A stretch of 64,000 nt of DNA, taken from contig NZ_LGYA01000005.1 in NCBI RefSeq assembly GCF_001273755.1, positions 533,842 to 597,841 on the forward strand, given 5' to 3'. Origin of the DNA: Peribacillus butanolivorans (lineage in GTDB: Bacteria; Bacillota; Bacilli; Bacillales; DSM-1321). Position 1 is the first letter of the stretch; every line of letters starts with the position of its first letter. Made by a program: the position numbers and the translations under genes. The notes under the pieces were generated by a model that saw only the letters and a program-made list of their open reading frames with translations, was not told where the DNA came from and did not search any database. Positions 18,182-26,423 of this stretch are shown here, piece after piece.

Positions 18182-18214
18182 CCTTACTTGCTTTGATAGA
18201 AGTAAGGCTTTTTA
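18182..18214 (+). terminator. Terminator of acylase gene
   Basis: CCTTACTT pairs with AAGTAAGG, then CTTTTTAT. Confidence 0.8.
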
Positions 18215-18266
18215 TGATACTGGAGTGATGCGATTAAGTACTTAATTGACACAATACATGGCAGCG

Positions 18267-18317
18267 GTAAAAAAAGAGTACCAAGTCCAGCGTGAGCTGA
18301 ACTTGGTACTCTTTTAA
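18267..18317 (-). terminator. Terminator downstream of the RsoA-like gene
   Basis: AAAAAGAGTACCAAGT (18270-18285) pairs with ACTTGGTACTCTTTTA (18301-18316) around CCAGCGTGAGCTGA. Read on the minus strand, the foot is followed by T residues, just after the stop of the small sigma-subunit gene. Confidence 0.8.
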
Positions 18318-18532
18318 CGTTTTTGTTTAGTTAAGAATTCTGCAAGGAACTCTTCGAAATTTGGTGCTTCGATAGCGGCTATTTTTTCGTATGATTCAAT
18401 GATTTTGAGTTTGATCTCTTGCTCTAGGTCATTTCTGTCTTGATAATGTGTGTTTTTTAATGATTTTTTTATTTTAGGATTCAAAGAATCAATTAGGTCA
18501 ATTAATTCTTCTTTTGAGAGTTTTTTATCCAC
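18314..18532 (-). CDS. RsoA-like sigma region 2 subunit, 72 aa
   Basis: GTG 18532 has AAGGAG ten bases upstream and opens 72 codons. The middle reads NTHYQDRNDLEQEIKLKI, which resembles the helix of sigma-70 region 2 (the DL.QE pattern) that binds core polymerase and the -10 element. The gene overlaps the end of the sigma-like gene by eight bases, so both are translated together. This is the arrangement of B. subtilis SigO (YvrI) and RsoA (YvrHa), a sigma factor made of two proteins. Assignment rests on size, the region 2 pattern and the YvrJ gene next door; I could not run a profile search. Confidence 0.65.
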   Translation of the reverse strand: MDKKLSKEELIDLIDSLNPKIKKSLKNTHYQDRNDLEQEIKLKIIESYEKIAAIEAPNFEEFLAEFLTKQKR

Positions 18533-19148
18533 AATACCTTTTCTCCTTCCTATCATAAACATCATTCATATAGTACTTTTGCAGTTTTTTGAGAGCTTGT
18601 TTACGGATGCTTGAAATATTCTGAGGTGACTCATGAAAATAAGCCGCAATTTCTTTGTTGGATAGTCCATAGGTAAAGGCCATGGTCAGTACCAGGTTTT
18701 GCTTGGTTGTTAAATTTTTCAAGGCTTCTATCAATTTTTCATCACTAATGTGGGAGGATAGTTCATTGGTTTCCCCCATCTTTTCAAGTCGTCCATCCAA
18801 GTTGCCAATTCGGTCCATCATTCTTCCGTTATCCTTTGGTGTCGCATCAAGTACCATTCGATAGCGTTCCCGTTGTTTTCGTGCTCTTTTATCAAAATCA
18901 ACTGAGAAGAAGTAAATTAAAGAGCACATGTATTTGTATACTCTTGCCCGATAATAGAAAATTTTAAAGGTCTCGTTGAGATGACCAATGTTGTGTGTAG
19001 AAGGGGAATCTAAAGTATCAGTGAAAATCTTTAAATGCTCTGGATTCTGTAAAAATAATTGAATGATTGGCTGTTCGAAGAATGACGAATAATGCTGTTG
19101 TAAAAATTCTAATGAATGAGAAAAAAAATGAGAAGTTAACTTGTTCAT
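18525..19148 (-). CDS. SigO-like sigma factor subunit (YvrI type), 207 aa
   Basis: AAAGGAGGG lies before ATG 19148. The C-terminal third is a sigma region 4 helix-turn-helix: ALKNLTTKQNLVLTMAFTYGLSNKEIAAYFHESPQNISSIRKQALKKL (written in parts: LSNKEIAAYF and SPQNISSIRKQ are the two helices). The N-terminal part holds FYYRARVYKYM and KRARKQRERYRMVL, but no standard region 2. That gap fits a SigO-type protein whose region 2 is supplied by the neighbouring 72-aa protein. B. subtilis SigO-RsoA turns on oxalate decarboxylase genes; none is in this window, so the targets here are unknown. A TATAAT box at 19198-19203 (minus) and a LexA-like site at 19206-19218 form its promoter. Confidence 0.75.
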   Translation of the reverse strand: MNKLTSHFFSHSLEFLQQHYSSFFEQPIIQLFLQNPEHLKIFTDTLDSPSTHNIGHLNETFKIFYYRARVYKYMCSLIYFFSVDFDKRARKQRERYRMVLDATPKDNGRMMDRIGNLDGRLEKMGETNELSSHISDEKLIEALKNLTTKQNLVLTMAFTYGLSNKEIAAYFHESPQNISSIRKQALKKLQKYYMNDVYDRKEKRYCG

Positions 19149-19197
19149 TGCTATCCCTCCTTTAATTATTAAAGTGATAGACAAGGGGAATAAATCA

Positions 19198-19203
19198 ATT
19201 ATA
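19198..19203 (-). promoter_or_regulatory. -10 box of the sigma-like gene
   Basis: TATAAT on the minus strand, 50 bases upstream of ATG 19148. The -35 region is poor (GTAAAA at 17-base spacing), which suggests a weak or activated promoter. Confidence 0.5.
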
Positions 19204-19205
19204 TA

Positions 19206-19219
19206 CGAACATTCGTTCT
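19206..19219. promoter_or_regulatory. LexA (DinR)-like box
   Basis: ACGAACATTCGTTCT contains GAAC-N4-GTTC exactly, the core of the Bacillus SOS box (CGAACRNRYGTTCG). One position of the wider consensus differs. It fills the spacer between -35 and -10 of the sigma-like gene, where a repressor would block transcription, and stands 86 bases before the divergent yvrJ gene. Confidence 0.55.
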
Positions 19220-19304
19220 TTTTACCATAAATCAATAGTGCTAGATTGATTTTCTGAAACAAGTTTCACTTTAGATATCAGATACAAGAAAAGGGGTGAA
19301 GAGG

Positions 19305-19466
19305 ATGATGATTGAGGATGCTACTATGTGGGTGTCATTAGTTAGCGATTTTGGCTATCCATTCGTCGTTTCTATGTTTTTGCTCTTCCGCTTCGGTAAA
19401 AAATTAAAAGAACTGACAACGGACGTCGAGAACTTAAAAAAGTCCGCTCATAAAACGAAACGATAA
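19305..19466 (+). CDS. yvrJ: YvrJ family small membrane protein
   Basis: A 53-aa protein below the usual length cut-off. GGGGTGAAGAGG precedes ATG 19305. The sequence LVSDFGYPFVVSMFLLFRF followed by GKKLKEL is the YvrJ family pattern: one membrane helix and a short charged cytosolic tail with coiled-coil character. In B. subtilis yvrJ lies in the yvrI/yvrHa/oxdC/yvrL region. Here it is divergent from the two sigma-subunit genes and shares their upstream region. The role is unknown; a link to the sigma pair, for example as target gene or membrane sensor, is inference. Confidence 0.78.
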   Translation: MMIEDATMWVSLVSDFGYPFVVSMFLLFRFGKKLKELTTDVENLKKSAHKTKR

Positions 19467-19800
19467 CCTCAGGACGTTACGTCGCTAGGTAGTGAAAACC
19501 GAATTTCGGATTCTATACAAAAGAGGATCCGAAATTCGGGTATAAAGAATTCGGGACGATGGAAAGTGAGTCCATTAAATTCCTCCTTTTGATTCGGATA
19601 GGGATAATGATACTCCATTATTTGGAATATACCATAAAATGGGTGATAAATAATCGTCAAATTGAATCATTTTACTACTATAATTCATCCGACAATAGAA
19701 TTAGGTAGGAAATCCTCCTCTCATACGATTTTAGTTTTATAGGTTAAAGTGAAAATACTTTTAAAAAAACAACTTTAATAAATAAACTTATAGAAAGCTT
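19467..19800. other. Gap after yvrJ with a long hairpin
   Basis: No gene found. 19499-19511 (CCGAATTTCGGAT) pairs perfectly with 19527-19539 (ATCCGAAATTCGG) across a 15-base loop, without a T-run. The rest is AT-rich with no frame that has a ribosome site. Confidence 0.55.
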
Positions 19801-19832
19801 GCAGCATCCCAATAAAGGGTGCTGCTTTTCTT
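19801..19832 (+). terminator. Terminator-like hairpin
   Basis: GCAGCA(T)CCC pairs with GGGTGCTGC around AATAAA and is followed by TTTTCTTATTTTTT. Possibly the end of the yvrJ transcript. Confidence 0.7.
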
Positions 19833-19876
19833 ATTTTTTGGTAATAAACTGATATTATGGAAAAGGGGTGACAATT

Positions 19877-20695
19877 TTGAATAAAAAACAGCTCGATGAT
19901 ATCGAAAGTCTACAACAGAGATGTGAACAGGAAGATTTTACTTTAAAGCTAAATTGGGAGACGCTTCGCAGCAGAAATGGTGTAATGAAGAATGATTTCT
20001 TTCATTACGTGGGAGTCAAACTTGTCGGTTTTCTTGGTCTTTATGATTTCGGGAATAAAGTAGAGATGTGTGGGATGGTTCATCCAGACTTCCGAAGGCA
20101 AGGGATTTTTACAGATTTAATGGACGAAGCTTTAAGGACTGCTTTGCAGCGGGACTATAAACTAATTATCCTGAATACCCCTGCCCAATCTCATTCAGGG
20201 CATGGGTTTATGAAGCAACTGCCATGTGAGTTTTCTTTTTCTGAGTATCAAATGAAATGGTCAAACATGGAGCTGGATAATTATGAGGATGTGGTCGTTC
20301 GTCCTTCAAACAGAGATGATGCGGAAACGGAAATTCAGCTGGATGTTCATTGTTTTAAGTTTTCGGAAAAAGAAGCGCGAGATTATTATCAACGTGTTCA
20401 ATACGAGGATACTTTGAAAACAATGATGATTGAAAAAGATGGTCGAGCGGTCGGTAAAATCCGTGTTGATCATTCGGGCGGAGAAGCATGGATTTATGGA
20501 TTTGCAATTTTTCCGGAATACCAGGGAAAAGGGCTTGGCAGAAAGGTGCTGAAAAAGATTGTAGCCGAACAACGGCAACTTGGGTATGATATTTTTCTTG
20601 AAGTAGAAGCAACCAATGATTATGCTTTAAGACTTTATGAATCTTGCGGATTCAAAACCATTCAACGCCAGGATTATTATCAGTATAAATGTTAG
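19877..20695 (+). CDS. Protein with two GNAT acetyltransferase domains
   Basis: A 272-aa protein made of two GNAT-like folds. The first (about residues 1-135) has MVHPDFRRQGIFTDLMDEAL, the second (about 140-270) has AIFPEYQGKGLGRKVLKK followed by EVEATNDYALRLYESCGFK, both typical acetyl-CoA binding loops (R/Q-x-x-G-x-G/A or the weaker RRQGIF). N-acetylation of a small amine or protein N-terminus is expected; the substrate is unknown. TTG 19877 is preferred because AAAGGGGTG stands seven bases upstream; the GTG 19868 lies inside that site. No operon partner. Confidence 0.85.
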   Translation: MNKKQLDDIESLQQRCEQEDFTLKLNWETLRSRNGVMKNDFFHYVGVKLVGFLGLYDFGNKVEMCGMVHPDFRRQGIFTDLMDEALRTALQRDYKLIILNTPAQSHSGHGFMKQLPCEFSFSEYQMKWSNMELDNYEDVVVRPSNRDDAETEIQLDVHCFKFSEKEARDYYQRVQYEDTLKTMMIEKDGRAVGKIRVDHSGGEAWIYGFAIFPEYQGKGLGRKVLKKIVAEQRQLGYDIFLEVEATNDYALRLYESCGFKTIQRQDYYQYKC

Positions 20696-20861
20696 AAGGC
20701 TGAATGACATAATTGTATGAGTGGATTCAATGGGTCAACTTAAAAACGGTCTGTCAGTTAAAACTAAGTGAGATATCTGACTGAGTAAATAAATAGAAAC
20801 AAAAAGCATTGAGGAATTCGCATGATGATGTTTGGGTGAAGGTACATAAGGGGGGAATAGG

Positions 20862-21320
20862 ATGCTAACGTTATTCACCTATAACTGGCAGGTGAGAAGA
20901 GAGTGGTTTGAGTGGTGCCAGACTGTACCGAGTGCTGAACTTTTACGGCAGCGGAGTGGTGGGATGGGCACTATCTTAAAAACACTCGTTCATATTATTG
21001 ATGTTGAATACAGTTGGATTCGGACGATTCAAGGAAAGCCAGATATCGAGATTGATATGGATTCTTACAATACAATCGAGAAGGTAAAAGGCTTATCGGA
21101 ACGTTATCATTCTGAAGTGAAAGATTTTTTGTACTCGTATTCACCTGATTTGGAGAATGATATAGTTGAGCCATCTTGGATGGAAGGGACATATGAAATA
21201 GGCAGGATATTACGCCATCTGATTGCCCATGAAATTCATCATATTGGCCAGCTGTCTATCTGGTCGAGGGAAATCGGAATCAAACCGGTATCTGCCAGTG
21301 TGATTGATCGAGTTTTGTAA
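20862..21320 (+). CDS. DinB-fold protein (metal-binding four-helix bundle)
   Basis: A 152-aa DinB/YfiT-like protein. The three metal-binding His positions of the fold are visible: TLVHIIDVEYSW near residue 44 and LIAHEIHHIGQL near residues 124-128. Members are thiol-dependent enzymes (bacillithiol or mycothiol transferases) or damage-inducible proteins of unknown role. AAGGGGGGAATAGG precedes the ATG. Single gene with a good terminator. The reaction cannot be fixed from sequence. Confidence 0.88.
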   Translation: MLTLFTYNWQVRREWFEWCQTVPSAELLRQRSGGMGTILKTLVHIIDVEYSWIRTIQGKPDIEIDMDSYNTIEKVKGLSERYHSEVKDFLYSYSPDLENDIVEPSWMEGTYEIGRILRHLIAHEIHHIGQLSIWSREIGIKPVSASVIDRVL

Positions 21321-21345
21321 GTTCTTATTTAAGCATGAAAGAAAA

Positions 21346-21376
21346 CCGGTAAAGGAACCTGCTTTACCGGCTTTTT
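21346..21376 (+). terminator. Terminator of dinB-like gene
   Basis: CCGGTAAAG pairs with CTTTACCGG, then CTTTTTAG. Confidence 0.85.
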
Positions 21377-21856
21377 AGATATTTAATTCCTACCGTTTTT
21401 TTATAATGGAGGATTAGGGATTGAAAAGTAGGGAATAAACTTATTTTTTTAAAACACATTAGTCCTGCTTTTAGTAAGTGGATTATCCGGATTGCAGTCT
21501 GTATCTGTTGATCATGCTTTCATTCTATAAGACGATTCAAAAGGATTACAGACTGTCACATAAAACCGTTCCAATTAGAAAAAGATCGGCAGAGAAAGAA
21601 GAAACTACAAGTTAATCTATAATTAGTAGGCTGGCTCATATGAATGAGTCAGCCTCTTTGCAAGTACTAAAGGGAGATTGCCTACCATGATTCGATAAAA
21701 TTTATTAATAGTTACATATATTTGAAAGTGAAAATTAGTTAAAATAGTACTTTTTATTATAGTTTCTTAATATTGAGGTAAATTATGACACTTTTTCGAC
21801 AAAATCATGTTATATTATTCTAGAATTTTACAAAAAATATAGAAGGGTTGTGAAGT
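21377..21856. other. Gap before the nucleotidase gene
   Basis: About 480 bases. A frame from about 21512 reads MLSFYKTIQKDYRLSHKTV and ends in a charged tail at a TAA near 21615; it has no ribosome site and looks like the end of a lost gene. A hairpin with GGCTG/CAGCC arms at 21629-21654 may be its terminator. The 100 bases before the next start are AT-rich with TATATT at 21812-21817 as a possible -10. Confidence 0.4.
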
Positions 21857-24800
21857 ATGTCGTTTAAGTCCAATGTAAAAAAAATACTAGCCCCGGTTCT
21901 TGCTGTGAGTTTAATTACGGCTCCATTTACCGTACCGATGGAGACATCCGCCAAAGAGGCTGCCAAGAAACCTGTCACGACTAAACCGTTTGTCATCTCA
22001 GCTCCTACTGTTAATTATACAAATGGGGCAAAAGCTACAGTAACGGTCACACCGAAAAAAGGAAATACGGGGAAGGAAACTGTTGTCTTCCAGCTAATGA
22101 ATGGAAAGAAGGTCGTTTCACAGTCAGCTGTTGAGACGGATATTAAATCAGCCCAGAAATTTTCCGCATACTTCAACTCGTACAAATCAGGTTATTGGAT
22201 TAAGATATCCGTAGTCTCCAAGTATAACGGCAATACGAGCAATTTTGGCACCAGCCTAGCAACCTCTGTTTCCGATGCCCCGTTTGAACTAAGGATTATG
22301 GAAACGACAGATATACACACAAATCTAGTAAGCTATGATTATTATAAAGATGCTGTATCAGATTCAGTCGGCTTTTCACGCACAGCAACTTTAATCAAGC
22401 AGGCGAGAAAAGAAGTGGAAAATAGTGTTTTAGTAGATAATGGAGACCTTATTCAAGGTACACCGCTTGGTACATACAAAGCGAAGGTAGTTCCACTGAA
22501 GAAAGGTGAAGTCCACCCTGTCTATAAAGCAATGAATTTGCTTAATTATGATGTAGCTACATTTGGCAATCACGAATTCAACTATGGGTTATCCTATTTA
22601 GATGAAGCCATCAACGATGCGAACTTCTCTTATGTAAATGCAAATATTTATAAAAAGGATAAAGATAAAAATCCAAAAAACGACAAAAATAAATATACCC
22701 CTTATAAAATTGTCACCAAGAAAGTAAAAGATATTAATGGAGCTGAAAAATCCGTAAAAGTAGGCTACATCGGATTTGCTCCGCCACAAATCATGGATTG
22801 GGATAAAACGAACCTTGATGGTAAGGTCGTTACAAAAGAAATCGTCACAACAGCAAAAAAATATGTACCTGAAATGAAGAAAAAGGGTGCAGATGTCATC
22901 GTGGCACTTACACACTCTGGTTTTAATGGCGACACAAAGAACACCGAGGATGTCATCTATTCATTAAGTAAAGTGTCTGATATCGATGCCATCACGTTCT
23001 CCCATACACATAAAGTCTTTCCGGCACAAGATGAAGCTTCTTTAGACAGCTTATTTAAAGATAGCCAAGGAAAAGTTCTTAAAGGTGTGGATAATAAAAA
23101 GGGTACAATTAATGGTGTACCGGCCGTTCAAGCAGGATATGGCGGTAGTAATCTAGGGATTATCGATCTTGATATCCAGAATATCAAGGGGAAATGGAAA
23201 GTCGTTAACTCAGATTCATCAACACGAGCAATCAACGACAAAATAACAGGGAAAAAAGCAGCTGAAGATGTATCTGTCGTCAAAGCCGTTAAAAAGGATC
23301 ACGAAGGAACGATCAAGTATGTTAACACACCAATTGGAACGACTACCGCTCCAATTCATAGTTACTTCGCCCTTGTGCAAGATGATCCTTCTGTACAAGT
23401 CGTGACAAGCGCACAAAAATGGTATGTAGAAAAATACATCCAAAGCAACCGACCTGAATACAAAGACTTGCCTATTCTCTCTGTAGGAGCTCCTTTCAAA
23501 GCAGGACGAAATGGAGTCGAAGAATTCACCGAAATAAAAAAAGGTGGTTTGACAATTCGCAGCGCCGGTGACTTATATTTATACGATAATACCTTGAAAG
23601 CGATCAAAATCAAAGGTTCCGTAGTAAAAGAATGGCTTGAAATGTCTGCGGGGAAATATAATACAATTGATCCGGCTAAGACTGAGGAACAGGAATTGCT
23701 TAATGGGAAGTTTGCCGTCTATAATTTTGATGTGATTGACGGTGTTACGTATCAAATCGATGTCACTAAGGCTCCGCGTTATGATGAAAAAGGAATAAAA
23801 GTGTCAGATTCAAGCAGGATTACCGATTTAGAATATAATGGTGAAGTAGTCAATCCTAATCAGGATTTCATCGTCGTGACGAATAATTACCGTGCTTCGG
23901 GCGGTGGAAACTTCCCAGGAGTCAAGGGAAGCGAATACGTAGTTGACTCTGCGGATGAAAATCGCCAGATCTTGATGGATTACATTACACAAGAGAAGGA
24001 GATCAATCCAACCGCTGACAATAACTGGTCGATTGCCCCGATTTCAGGCAAGGTGAATGTTACGTTCACCTCATCACCAAAGGGGGCGGAATATTTAAAT
24101 GAAGATAGCCTGATTTCTTATACAGGTAAAAAAGATGATAAAGGCTTTGGTATTTACAAATTCAATCTGGGGAAAGAAAACATTAAAGTGCAATTGCTCG
24201 GAATCAATGATCTTCATGGCCAGTTGGACACTACTTCTGAATTTAGTGGGGTCAAACAAGGTCGAGCTGATTATTTAGCGGCGCACTTAAAGCAGCGTAA
24301 AGCTGAAAACCCTGAAAATACACTTTTACTATCAGCTGGGGATGCAGTAGGGGCAAGTGCTCCTGTTTCCTCTTTGGTCCAGGACAAACCGACGCTTCAG
24401 TTTTTAAATAATATGAAATTTGATGTAGGAACGGTCGGGAACCATGAGTTCGATAAAGGGGTAGAAACTCTGATGGCTCAAATCAATGGCGGAAAGTCGC
24501 CTACATCGGATGTAGTATTTGATAAATTGAACTTTCCGTATGTGGTTGCCAATGTCGTATATAAAGACACGAAAAAACCTATTTTGGACCCTTACGTCAT
24601 AAAAAAGGTCGGCGGGGTTGATATTGGTTTCATAGGTATAGTCACGAATGCCACACCTCAAAAAGTCAGTCCGGATGGCATTAAGAATGTGGAATTTATA
24701 GAACAGGCACCTGCCGTAAATAAGGCGGTTAATGAGTTGAAGAAAAAAGGTGTAAAATCAATTGTCGTCATCTCGCATGACCCAGGTACTGAAAAAGACG

Positions 24801-25675
24801 GTGTCATTACTGGTGAAGTAGCTGATCTTGCCAAAGCGGTAGATGATGAAGTCGATGTAATTTTAGCTGGAGATAATCATGCAAGGGTCAATAACTATGT
24901 AGATAATAAATTGATTGTACAGGCTTATTCTTATGGAACGGCCTTTGAAGATGTTGATTTGGAAATCGATCCAAACACAAAGGATATTGTTAAAAAGTCA
25001 GCCGAAATTGTTACAGTTACACAAGATGGCATCACACCAGATGCTGGGACGACTAAATTTATTAACGGTTATCTAGACATGTTCCCTGAATTGAAAACCC
25101 CACTAGGGACAACGGATGAGAAATTTTTAAGAGCCAATGCCTATACACAAGAAACTGGTCTTGGGAATTTAATTGCGGACTCCATGAAGGCCGATTTGAA
25201 ATCTGATTTTGCCTTCATGAATCCAGGTGGAATTCGCGCAGATATTCCAAAAGGAGAAGTTACCTTTTCTGATTTAGCGAAAATCCAGCCGTTCGGAAAT
25301 GTGTTGGTCCGACTTGAACTAACTGGGGCTGAAGTGAAAACATTGCTTCAACAGCAATGGATTGTTGAAGGCTCTCCGAAAACGTTACAAATCTCAGGAT
25401 TGAGCTATACGGCCGATTTCAGTAAACCTGTCAAGGAACGTGTCACTTTATTGAAGAAAGCGGATGGAACGCCAATTGAGGATACAGAAACTTACACAGT
25501 GACCGTCAATGACTTCATGGCAAGCGGTGGCGATAATTATACCGTTTTAATAGGAAAAGAGCGTGTGTTTGGACATGCTGATCTAGAAGCTTTCGTTAAC
25601 TATGTGAAAGATACCTTTAAAGGTGGAAAGATCACGGCAGGTATAGAAGACAGAATTACGAATATCAATAATTAA
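21857..25675 (+). CDS. yfkN: Secreted bifunctional nucleotidase (YfkN-like 2',3'-cyclic phosphodiesterase / 5'-nucleotidase)
   Basis: A 1272-aa exported enzyme. Residues 1-32 are a signal peptide ending near TSAKEA. A beta domain of about 100 residues follows. Two complete nucleotidase modules come next. Module 1: METTDIHTNL, DNGDLIQGT, GNHEFNYG, HTHKVFP, then a C-terminal substrate domain with ASGGGNFPG. Module 2 from about residue 770: INDLHGQLD, SAGDAVGAS, GNHEFDKG, GDNHARV, then NPGGIRADI and ASGGDNYTVL. It should free phosphate and nucleosides from cyclic and 5' nucleotides outside the cell. B. subtilis YfkN is longer and wall-anchored; this protein ends at DRITNINN without LPxTG or tail helix, so it is probably released. 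Confidence 0.9.
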   Translation: MSFKSNVKKILAPVLAVSLITAPFTVPMETSAKEAAKKPVTTKPFVISAPTVNYTNGAKATVTVTPKKGNTGKETVVFQLMNGKKVVSQSAVETDIKSAQKFSAYFNSYKSGYWIKISVVSKYNGNTSNFGTSLATSVSDAPFELRIMETTDIHTNLVSYDYYKDAVSDSVGFSRTATLIKQARKEVENSVLVDNGDLIQGTPLGTYKAKVVPLKKGEVHPVYKAMNLLNYDVATFGNHEFNYGLSYLDEAINDANFSYVNANIYKKDKDKNPKNDKNKYTPYKIVTKKVKDINGAEKSVKVGYIGFAPPQIMDWDKTNLDGKVVTKEIVTTAKKYVPEMKKKGADVIVALTHSGFNGDTKNTEDVIYSLSKVSDIDAITFSHTHKVFPAQDEASLDSLFKDSQGKVLKGVDNKKGTINGVPAVQAGYGGSNLGIIDLDIQNIKGKWKVVNSDSSTRAINDKITGKKAAEDVSVVKAVKKDHEGTIKYVNTPIGTTTAPIHSYFALVQDDPSVQVVTSAQKWYVEKYIQSNRPEYKDLPILSVGAPFKAGRNGVEEFTEIKKGGLTIRSAGDLYLYDNTLKAIKIKGSVVKEWLEMSAGKYNTIDPAKTEEQELLNGKFAVYNFDVIDGVTYQIDVTKAPRYDEKGIKVSDSSRITDLEYNGEVVNPNQDFIVVTNNYRASGGGNFPGVKGSEYVVDSADENRQILMDYITQEKEINPTADNNWSIAPISGKVNVTFTSSPKGAEYLNEDSLISYTGKKDDKGFGIYKFNLGKENIKVQLLGINDLHGQLDTTSEFSGVKQGRADYLAAHLKQRKAENPENTLLLSAGDAVGASAPVSSLVQDKPTLQFLNNMKFDVGTVGNHEFDKGVETLMAQINGGKSPTSDVVFDKLNFPYVVANVVYKDTKKPILDPYVIKKVGGVDIGFIGIVTNATPQKVSPDGIKNVEFIEQAPAVNKAVNELKKKGVKSIVVISHDPGTEKDGVITGEVADLAKAVDDEVDVILAGDNHARVNNYVDNKLIVQAYSYGTAFEDVDLEIDPNTKDIVKKSAEIVTVTQDGITPDAGTTKFINGYLDMFPELKTPLGTTDEKFLRANAYTQETGLGNLIADSMKADLKSDFAFMNPGGIRADIPKGEVTFSDLAKIQPFGNVLVRLELTGAEVKTLLQQQWIVEGSPKTLQISGLSYTADFSKPVKERVTLLKKADGTPIEDTETYTVTVNDFMASGGDNYTVLIGKERVFGHADLEAFVNYVKDTFKGGKITAGIEDRITNINN

Positions 25676-25700
25676 TTGAAGATTACCAGTCAAATTAAAG

Positions 25701-25784
25701 TTTACTCGTGAATTTTGTGTGTTTACTCGTAAGTTTTATGTATTTACTCGTGAATTTGCAGGATTTACTCGCAAAAATATTAAA
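25701..25784. repeat. Four tandem 21-base repeats
   Basis: Units begin at 25701, 25722, 25743 and 25764, each with TTTACTCGYRAANTTT-like sequence (TTTACTCG in all four). The period is exactly 21 bases. The array lies between the nucleotidase stop and its terminator. Confidence 0.85.
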
Positions 25785-25785
25785 A

Positions 25786-25822
25786 AGAGAGCGTTCCGTA
25801 ATACAAAGGGACGCTCTCTTTT
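25786..25822 (+). terminator. Terminator of the nucleotidase gene
   Basis: AGAGAGCGTTCC pairs with GGGACGCTCTCT (one G-T pair), then TTTT. Confidence 0.9.
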
Positions 25823-26423
25823 CTATTAATTTTTTCTGAACATACAAAAGTTCGGGAACATTACTATTCCTGCTATACGGTCGCATCTCGAAAGCAATTA
25901 AAGTAATGAGTGTCAGTAAGGTTGTTCCGTGCAGGGTATCATGAAAAGTATTTATTCCCTAAAAGTATTAAAAATTGGAAAATAGGCATGATAATAGCGA
26001 AGACATCGAACACTTCATTAGGTAACACTATAAACTTGGAGTGTTAAAAGAAAATGACCAAATCAAGCAACCGGATAATAAAAAAAAGGGAGAAAACCCT
26101 GTATTTGAAAACAGTCCAGATTATTTAGATAAATGGGTTAGCTAATAAAGACCTCATTTGCAGTTTTATTTTAGAAAGACCTATGAGTGGCATTAATAAC
26201 ATTGAAATCGGGGATTCTCTGTCACTAGGCCAATTATGTATATACAACCTTCACAAGCAATTGACCATAATGAATTAGCAAATACATAGTAGAGAATAAA
26301 ATATGAAATGACAAGTGCTTTAAAAACCCAATTAACTTATCAAATTTTTTCTCAAGAATTTTGGAAGAAATCTAATAACTCTACCTTCTGAAAAAGAAAA
26401 AGACTGAGAGGGGGATAAAATGT
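25823..26423. other. Gap of 600 bases with gene scraps
   Basis: A frame from about GTG 26041 reads LKENDQIKQPDNKKKGENPV and ends DYLDKWVS at a TAA near 26146. A second from ATG 26183 reads MSGINNIEIGDSLSLGQL and stops near 26274. Neither has a ribosome site. They look like remains of small genes, not recognised. The last 25 bases hold GAGAGGGGG, the ribosome site of the germination gene. Confidence 0.4.

Noticed and set aside
25695..25886. Minus-strand 63-codon frame with FTSK repeats
   Set aside because: Made by the 21-base repeats and a terminator; no ribosome site.
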